Source of the DNA: Oceanospirillum sediminis
Lineage (GTDB): Bacteria > Pseudomonadota > Gammaproteobacteria > Pseudomonadales > Halomonadaceae
DNA length: 38,253 nucleotides
Direction of reading: 5' to 3'
Assembly: GCF_014164585.1 (NCBI RefSeq)
Contig: NZ_JACJFM010000046.1
Location: 1-38,253, forward strand
A model generated the notes under the pieces. That model had not been told where the DNA came from. It searched no databases and saw only the letters and a program-made list of their open reading frames with translations. How positions within the stretch are numbered: position 1 is the stretch's first letter; every line of letters starts with the position of its first letter. Of this stretch, positions 33,401 through 38,253 are shown piece by piece. The translations under genes were made by a program, and so were the position numbers.

Positions 33401-34744
33401 ATGGATACTGATTTTCATTTTTTTGGTACAGGAACAGCGGCTGCCCACGGCGGTTTTTCAAGTGATGAAGCCACATTAATCGCCAATGCTGCTGAATTTG
33501 TTGACTTTTTTGATTCCAGCTACTGGTCATACTGGCGTTTAAAAGAGGGTAGTGAGTCAAGACTGCGTATTGATTACCCTCACTTATCCTGTCAGACCAT
33601 CGACTGGAAAATGGTGGCAGATTATGACGAAAATATCTGGAACGCCTTCCACTTTCCTCCTGGTAACAAGCCCCATAGAGAGAAAGAAAAGCTGCAGGAT
33701 TACCTGGGCGGTGTACCTGTACCAGACTGGGTTGATGACTTTAAGCATCAGCATCTGTGCCGCAATACTCGTCTGGCTGCAGAAGTGGAGCCTTTCCTCT
33801 GTCGGCCTTTTAGTCCATTTGCACTGCATATGGCACTGGATACTATCAATAAATATCGGGCAATCAGTCAGGCAGATCAGCATCAGCTGAAAGAGCTGTT
33901 GAAGAAGTACCTGGGTGCAGTTCCGCATCTTGCACCATCTGATGCTAAATCACTAGCTCTGGTTTTTCTGGGTATACGTATGCATGTACTGGCTGACACC
34001 TGGGCTCATCAGGATTTCAGTGGTATTGCCAGCAAAGATATCAATGCAGCCGGTACGTTTAATGATGTCTATGCCAGCAAAGAATTTCCTTACGTGTTGG
34101 AAGATACCACATGGAAGGGCACTTTATGGGCACTGGGCAGTGATACGGATTGTTCTGCAGCACCAGATGTTCCCGGCGATGCGGCTTGTCGTGGTCATGG
34201 CCAGATGGGACATTACCCGGATTATTCCTGGTTAAATTTTGTTTACCCTGCATCCTGGCTGAAGCAGGGGCATTATCTGGTTCGCAATAATCCAGAGCAA
34301 TACAAACAGGCCTGGTACTGGCTGAGTACGGTTATGGCCAGTTGCCGGGAAGATATTAATACCCGGCAGGATCTTAATCTTAAACCCGCCCCTTCTATCC
34401 CTGCGGATATTACCCGCAGTATCACCTCATACCACAAGCTGGATAGCAGCAAACTGTCTGCTGTCGCTGAAAGTGAAAGGGTCTGGCAGGACACGCTTCT
34501 GGCGGGAGATCTGGATCTGAAAAAGCGCTGGAATCACAAAGCAAACGTATTTGACGACAGCATGCGCCAGAATCTTGGAGTAATTGGTGAACTACCGACA
34601 ACGCGTCTCGGCACTGTTGATATTCGTGCCGGGAGTACTCTGCATTTGATGGAACTGGCTTCAGCGCTCCATTACCAATGGTGTCTGGAGTGGGCTGGGA
34701 AACACCCTGATTTCTACTGGAGACCTGTCGCAAAAGGGGGGTAA
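33401..34744 (+). CDS. DUF6765-like protein, His-rich helical (phospholipase C/P1-nuclease-like fold suspected)
   Basis: This 447-residue protein starts at ATG 33401, where AAGGAG (33388-33393) is 7 bases upstream; an earlier in-frame ATG at 33329 has no such site. No signal peptide is seen. MDTDFHFFGTGTAAAHGGFS at the start, LGIRMHVLADTWAHQDFSG near 213 and GHGQMGHYPDYSWLNFVYP near 264 place many His and Asp residues as in DUF6765 proteins. These resemble zinc-dependent phospholipase C/S1-P1 nuclease folds, a comparison made by eye. The catalytic role is unproven. It is a separate unit, 182 bases after Nmad3, with its own terminator. Confidence 0.65.
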   Translation: MDTDFHFFGTGTAAAHGGFSSDEATLIANAAEFVDFFDSSYWSYWRLKEGSESRLRIDYPHLSCQTIDWKMVADYDENIWNAFHFPPGNKPHREKEKLQDYLGGVPVPDWVDDFKHQHLCRNTRLAAEVEPFLCRPFSPFALHMALDTINKYRAISQADQHQLKELLKKYLGAVPHLAPSDAKSLALVFLGIRMHVLADTWAHQDFSGIASKDINAAGTFNDVYASKEFPYVLEDTTWKGTLWALGSDTDCSAAPDVPGDAACRGHGQMGHYPDYSWLNFVYPASWLKQGHYLVRNNPEQYKQAWYWLSTVMASCREDINTRQDLNLKPAPSIPADITRSITSYHKLDSSKLSAVAESERVWQDTLLAGDLDLKKRWNHKANVFDDSMRQNLGVIGELPTTRLGTVDIRAGSTLHLMELASALHYQWCLEWAGKHPDFYWRPVAKGG

Positions 34745-35051
34745 TAAGTTGTCATAGAAAGTAATAAAAGGGAGTGTATTAGCTCCCTTTTTTATTTTTC
34801 GTCAGATTTTGAAATATTTGATAAATACTTATTTTTTATATGTGTTGATGATTTGTGATATCTGTCAGAAACAGACTATACAGTGGGATGGGTTGAAGTT
34901 CTGTAACTTCTTGTAATGTTTGCTGGTCTGAGTAATTGTCAGTAATTTTTATTTTATACTCGGTTTGATAGTTTAAAAATGATGGTGAGATTGATAAATA
35001 TCCTGACTTATTGCCTCAGCCAGATATAGGTTTTAAATAAAAGGATTTTTC
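34745..35051. other. AT-rich upstream region of the coiled-coil genes
   Basis: After the terminator, about 250 AT-rich bases precede the next gene. Two small hairpins are visible: TCTGT/ACAGA (34861-34874) and GAAGTT-ctgt-AACTTC (34895-34910). The promoter must lie here. I see no gene. Confidence 0.45.
34767..34793 (+). terminator. Terminator after the DUF6765-like gene
   Basis: AAAGGGAG (34767-34774) and CTCCCTTT (34783-34790) form a stem with an 8-base loop, ending in a T run. It is 22 bases past the stop. Confidence 0.88.
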
Positions 35052-35948
35052 ATGTTGTTTGATTTTTTTAACCATAGAAATGCACAGTACCTGGCTATTT
35101 TTACTCTTTCTCTGGTCAGTATCTCTGTGTCAGCAGAAGCGCTTAGCGAAGCAGAGATAAATCAACTTAATGATCAGCTTCATAAAGCAAGTGAGACTTA
35201 TGTTTTACTTGAAAATCATGTTCAGTGTTATGCGGAGCAAGACTCTGTTTTTCAACAGCGTAGTAAATTATTGCAAGCTAAGGCAGGTGATTTACATAAA
35301 GAAAAACAGGCGCTATCTATTAAACTAGAAACAAGCCAACAAGAAAAAGAGTCTTTTTTACAGGAAGTAGATAAGGCTCAGAATGATGTTCATGACCTGA
35401 CGCCAAAAATTCTGCATATGAATGCCCGGATTCAAGCCGCTGAGCATGCTCTGGAAGAATGTAAGGGAAAAAAGTGGATACCAAATTTTTTATGTGATTG
35501 GGCCGGCGAAATTTCTGGGCTTAAAAAAGAGATGCGCCACCTTTATGCTGAAAAAGAAACACTGGGTATAAGGCTTGATATCGCCCGGGCTCACCTGGAG
35601 GAATCCAGTATGCGATATAAACAAGCAGAAGAAAAATTTAAAGCCACCGAAGTTAAATCTGAAGAAAATAAAAACGATATATTAAAAACAGAGACTGATA
35701 TTAAACTAATTAAAAAATCCCTGATGGAACTTCGTACAGCCAGACAAGAATATTTTATAGAACTCAATAATTTTGAAAAAACATTTAATGAATTTAAAGC
35801 TCTTGATCCTAACTCTGAGCGTCGTTTTGTTATTCATCGATTGCGACGTGAGTCTGAAAAATTATCCGAACAGTTGATCCAGGCTAGTAGCTTATCTGGT
35901 ATGAATGGTCTTTTACTACCCAGTGGTGAACGTATCTGTATTAATTGA
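35052..35948 (+). CDS. Exported coiled-coil protein, unknown
   Basis: This 298-residue protein has a signal peptide (hydrophobic 13-26, cleavage after VSA at 28). Almost the whole mature chain is predicted coiled coil (about 30-260), rich in E, K, Q and L with heptad-like spacing, for example LQAKAGDLHKEKQALSIKLE and LRRESEKLSEQLIQAS. Four mature Cys are seen, in HVQCYAEQ, LEECKGKK, NFLCDWAG and ERICIN, so disulphides are possible after export. A hinge KKWIPNFLCDWAGEISGLKK interrupts the coils near 140-159. AAAGG lies 8 bases before the ATG. It is followed after 137 bases by another long coiled-coil gene, perhaps a functional partner. No family is recognised. Confidence 0.7.
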   Translation: MLFDFFNHRNAQYLAIFTLSLVSISVSAEALSEAEINQLNDQLHKASETYVLLENHVQCYAEQDSVFQQRSKLLQAKAGDLHKEKQALSIKLETSQQEKESFLQEVDKAQNDVHDLTPKILHMNARIQAAEHALEECKGKKWIPNFLCDWAGEISGLKKEMRHLYAEKETLGIRLDIARAHLEESSMRYKQAEEKFKATEVKSEENKNDILKTETDIKLIKKSLMELRTARQEYFIELNNFEKTFNEFKALDPNSERRFVIHRLRRESEKLSEQLIQASSLSGMNGLLLPSGERICIN

Positions 35949-36085
35949 TATTTTGTTTTTTTATCGGTATCTGAACAAAGCTTTACTATAAAATGCTACG
36001 GTATTATCCAGCCGGTGACAGGGGAGGGTGAAGTTTTTTGTTCAGATCCATGTTTTTACTACCCAGTAACGCAGAGGAAGCAGTC

Positions 36086-37924
36086 ATGTCTGAAGAAAAA
36101 CAAATCATAAGTATTGAATTTGATGTTAATAAACGAATTGATCAGAATGTAGAAAAAATTCTGAAAGAAGAACCTATAACCCTGCCTGATGTTGGCAACC
36201 CTTTAGTTAAGGATTATATCCGGAAAATTGAAGGTACTTATGACGTTTCTCGTTCTAAAGAGGATACAGATAATGCCATTGATCTGCTTTATATCGCTTA
36301 CAATACGACACCGCAATCAAGAGGCCTCATTCGGTCAGAGATTGATGACTTAATGGCTCGTCTGGTTAAAGCTCAGCAGGAAAGTGAGCGTCAGATGCGT
36401 AAGGCTTTGTCTGATGCATCGACAATACTGAGTGACTTGCCTGGCACATTTGAAGACTGGAATATTGCTCGTAACAGCAAAGACATAGAAGAGCTTAAGT
36501 ATTTTATTGGTCAGGATCTGAAGGACCAGGCAGAGGATATTCAGGGCCGTGCTAAAAAAATCAGCGATAACCTTACAGCTATTGCTGAGACTTATGATGG
36601 CATTATTTCTGATACGACTAAAACGGTGCATAAGAGTGAAAAAGCGCTGGCTGAAGATCTGGCAGATAAGAGCAAAATTGAGGATGAGATTAATCGGAAT
36701 AATGCTCAGCGAGAAAAGCTGCAAAAACTGGTTGATGATCTGAAAGCCGATATCACTAAATATGAAAATATGGCCAAGGAGTATAAATCTCAGGCTGAAA
36801 CAGCGGAGAAGCGTGCATTTATTATGTCTATTGTGCGTGTCGGAGCGCAGATGATTTCAGCCGCGATTCCTGCGATCACTGCTGGTATTACTGGAGCTGC
36901 GACAGGAGGTGCTTCTTTAGTGGCGGCATCTGCAACAAATACTGCCCGCCAGCTGGTGAATACGGAAACCGCTGCAACCGATGATGATAAAACAGCTGAA
37001 GTGATTCAGACAAAAAAAGATATTGCAGATAAAAAGTCTGAAAAAACTACTGCAGAGCGAGAAAAAGCTGAACTGGAAGAAAAAGGAAAAACTCTTAAAC
37101 AAGAAAAAGAAAAGGTTGAAGCAGATGAATCACTGGATGCAGAGACCAAAGAAGTGAAGGTTGCTGCAGTAGAGAAGCGTATCGAAGATAACGATGCTAA
37201 AATCAAAAAGAAGGAAGCGGTGATATCTGCTGCGACCACTGCTTTGAATGCCCTGAATGAGTCATTAAAGTCCCTGAGTGAGAACATGGATAAGATGACA
37301 GAGAAACAGGAAGAGCAGGCTAAAAATCTGCGAGATTTACAGATGCAGATGCTGAAAAGGGTTGAAGCCTATGAAACGGAGAAGCGGAATCAGGCTGCAG
37401 AGCTGGTTAAAATTACTGCATTATTGAAAGGCCAGCGTACTAAGGAAGAAACGATTGAACTGGCTATTAAATCCCTGAACCTGAGTCTGAAAGCTCTGAA
37501 ACGCATGCGTGAGATTGTGGTCGAGATTTCATTCTTCTTTAAATCCTTTGCTGATTTTATGACTCTGGTGATGGAAAACGCTGACCGTCAGGCAGCCATA
37601 ATTCAAAAAGCTATAGGCAGAGATCGGTTAACCAGAAGTTTTACCAATCGCCTGAAGCGAAATACTGATGACTTTTTTGTTACACAAATGGCCGAATGGC
37701 AAGCTATTGAGCTGGTTTCGGCGAAATTTGTTGATAACTTCAATGATGGCTGGAGTAAGCTGAATAAATTGAGCGGTAATTATTTGACTGGTGATGAGCT
37801 GAAAGCTTATCTGAATGTTGCTGCCAACAGAATTGATGAGATTTCTTTCCGTCGTAAACAAGCTTCAATAGACAAACTGGCTGAGCTGAATCGTTATCGC
37901 GATCTTATTCAGTCTGAAGCTTAA
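36086..37924 (+). CDS. Long coiled-coil protein with a central hydrophobic hairpin; possible alpha-pore-forming toxin
   Basis: The start at ATG 36086 is set by GAGGAAG (36074-36080), 5 bases upstream, giving 612 residues. No signal peptide is seen. Helical, charged coils (about 80-240) lead to a hydrophobic Ala/Gly/Ile-rich stretch (about 243-285: FIMSIVRVGAQMISAAIPAI, then TAGITGAATGGASLVAASA), then a long coil (about 300-460). A mixed C-terminal helical part follows, with ISFFFKSFADFMTLVMENAD and QMAEWQAIELVSAKFVDNF. Helix bundle, hydrophobic hairpin, helix bundle is the architecture of ClyA/Hbl/XaxA-type pore-forming toxins. I infer a possible relative, but no family signature is certain. 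A structural or phage-tail-like protein is an alternative. Confidence 0.6.
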   Translation: MSEEKQIISIEFDVNKRIDQNVEKILKEEPITLPDVGNPLVKDYIRKIEGTYDVSRSKEDTDNAIDLLYIAYNTTPQSRGLIRSEIDDLMARLVKAQQESERQMRKALSDASTILSDLPGTFEDWNIARNSKDIEELKYFIGQDLKDQAEDIQGRAKKISDNLTAIAETYDGIISDTTKTVHKSEKALAEDLADKSKIEDEINRNNAQREKLQKLVDDLKADITKYENMAKEYKSQAETAEKRAFIMSIVRVGAQMISAAIPAITAGITGAATGGASLVAASATNTARQLVNTETAATDDDKTAEVIQTKKDIADKKSEKTTAEREKAELEEKGKTLKQEKEKVEADESLDAETKEVKVAAVEKRIEDNDAKIKKKEAVISAATTALNALNESLKSLSENMDKMTEKQEEQAKNLRDLQMQMLKRVEAYETEKRNQAAELVKITALLKGQRTKEETIELAIKSLNLSLKALKRMREIVVEISFFFKSFADFMTLVMENADRQAAIIQKAIGRDRLTRSFTNRLKRNTDDFFVTQMAEWQAIELVSAKFVDNFNDGWSKLNKLSGNYLTGDELKAYLNVAANRIDEISFRRKQASIDKLAELNRYRDLIQSEA

Positions 37925-37939
37925 AATAGCTGATTGGCT

Positions 37940-37965
37940 CAGATGGCCGTAAATGCGGCCATCTG
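37940..37965 (+). terminator. Perfect hairpin after the coiled-coil gene
   Basis: CAGATGGCCG (37940-37949) and CGGCCATCTG (37956-37965) make a 10-bp stem with a 6-base loop, 16 bases past the stop. A and G follow rather than T, so it is not a classical Rho-independent terminator. It could stabilise the mRNA 3' end or act as a minus-strand signal. Confidence 0.5.
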
Positions 37966-38253
37966 AAAAGAGACTATCCATGACTCTGTGTTATTGCCTT
38001 TTTAGTTAAACGTACACCTTCGCCTATTTCCTCCTGCATCCCAATTCTGCCCCCGATTTTCTGAGTAATCTTTCGGATTACTGCTTTCGAATTTTAATAT
38101 GACCGAATTAAGAAACAAATAGTTGTGCTTTTTACGGTTTTTTGTCCGACATAAGCAATATAAATTGTAACTATTCAGCCCGCTCTCAACTATTTACTAC
38201 CTTGACGAATAGTTGAGATCTGTCAGTTTATGCATAGCAACAGACATTGAAGA
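37966..38253. other. Right-end intergenic sequence with an inverted repeat
   Basis: No firm gene is seen. A perfect 11-bp inverted repeat, TCTCAACTATT (38184-38194) and AATAGTTGAGA (38208-38218), has a 13-base spacer that contains TTGACG. A third AATAGTTG copy lies near 38120. It may be an operator over a promoter for a gene beyond the window. Confidence 0.4.

Noticed and set aside
37974-38039. 21-codon minus-strand frame (MQEEIGEGVRLTKKAITQSHG), open upstream to 38093
   Set aside because: Protein-like but very short, and the frame closes at 38094 without a good start. It could be a gene remnant, but there is no family evidence.

Overview
The window looks like chromosomal DNA of a marine gammaproteobacterium of the Oceanospirillales/Endozoicomonadaceae type. 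That placement is inferred from gene content: a 5S rRNA 3' end, close homologues of E. coli Dcm, RhlE and RimO, IorAB, an H-NOX sensor, and a DUF6502-DUF5666 operon. It was not computed. Most of the window is ordinary moderate-GC core sequence, interrupted by a more AT-rich accessory island.

Layout. 1-76: end of an rRNA operon (5S 3' end and its terminator). 271-3292: RhlE helicase and a Dcm-type cytosine methyltransferase, both on the minus strand. 3697-6575: a phosphodiesterase/alkaline-phosphatase-superfamily enzyme, a HAD-IB phosphatase and a small membrane protein. About 7119-15271: an integron-type gene-cassette array with no integrase in view (a CALIN). It holds an IS1111-type insertion sequence beside an attC 3' core, then single-gene cassettes for an AbiGi-like protein, a GHKL/MORC ATPase fused to a Shedu-like PD-(D/E)xK nuclease domain, a SUKH (SMI1/KNR4-like) protein, an SDR oxidoreductase, an HTH + Clp-N gene pair, a PQ-loop-like membrane protein and a frameshifted GNAT acetyltransferase. 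Recombination sites at 9291-9383, 11465-11567, 12090-12177 and 14099-14176 separate them, with damaged half-sites at 12961 and 14766.

15750-17507: small uncharacterised genes and two broken pieces of Rpn-type (PD-(D/E)xK transposase family) genes. 17420-25054, all minus strand: a DUF3095 cyclase-like protein, a hybrid histidine kinase overlapping an H-NOX gas sensor, a three-gene envelope operon (DUF6502 protein, DUF5666 lipoprotein with GIGGTG repeats, beta-barrel protein) and a periplasmic solute-binding-like protein. 25467-30394, plus strand: a GST, indolepyruvate oxidoreductase IorA/IorB and RimO. 30527-31387, minus strand: a 57-residue hydrophobic protein with its own promoter, and a LapG-like cysteine protease. 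31526-34744: a DUF599 membrane protein, an Nmad3 protein and a DUF6765-like protein. 35052-37924: two coiled-coil proteins, the second resembling alpha-helical pore-forming toxins in architecture.

The strongest new signals are these. (i) The IS1111 element has a structured right-end region. Its internal loop carries one strand complementary to the right flank (9 of 9) and one strand matching the left flank (9 of 10), so it reads as a seekRNA/bridge RNA aimed at the attC core. (ii) A GHKL-ATPase/Shedu-like nuclease fusion lies inside a cassette array with other defence-like genes. (iii) The HTH-ClpN pair has twin GTCAA...TTGAC palindromes over a promoter that appears to give a leaderless mRNA. 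No searches were run, so family names rest on motifs recognised by eye.
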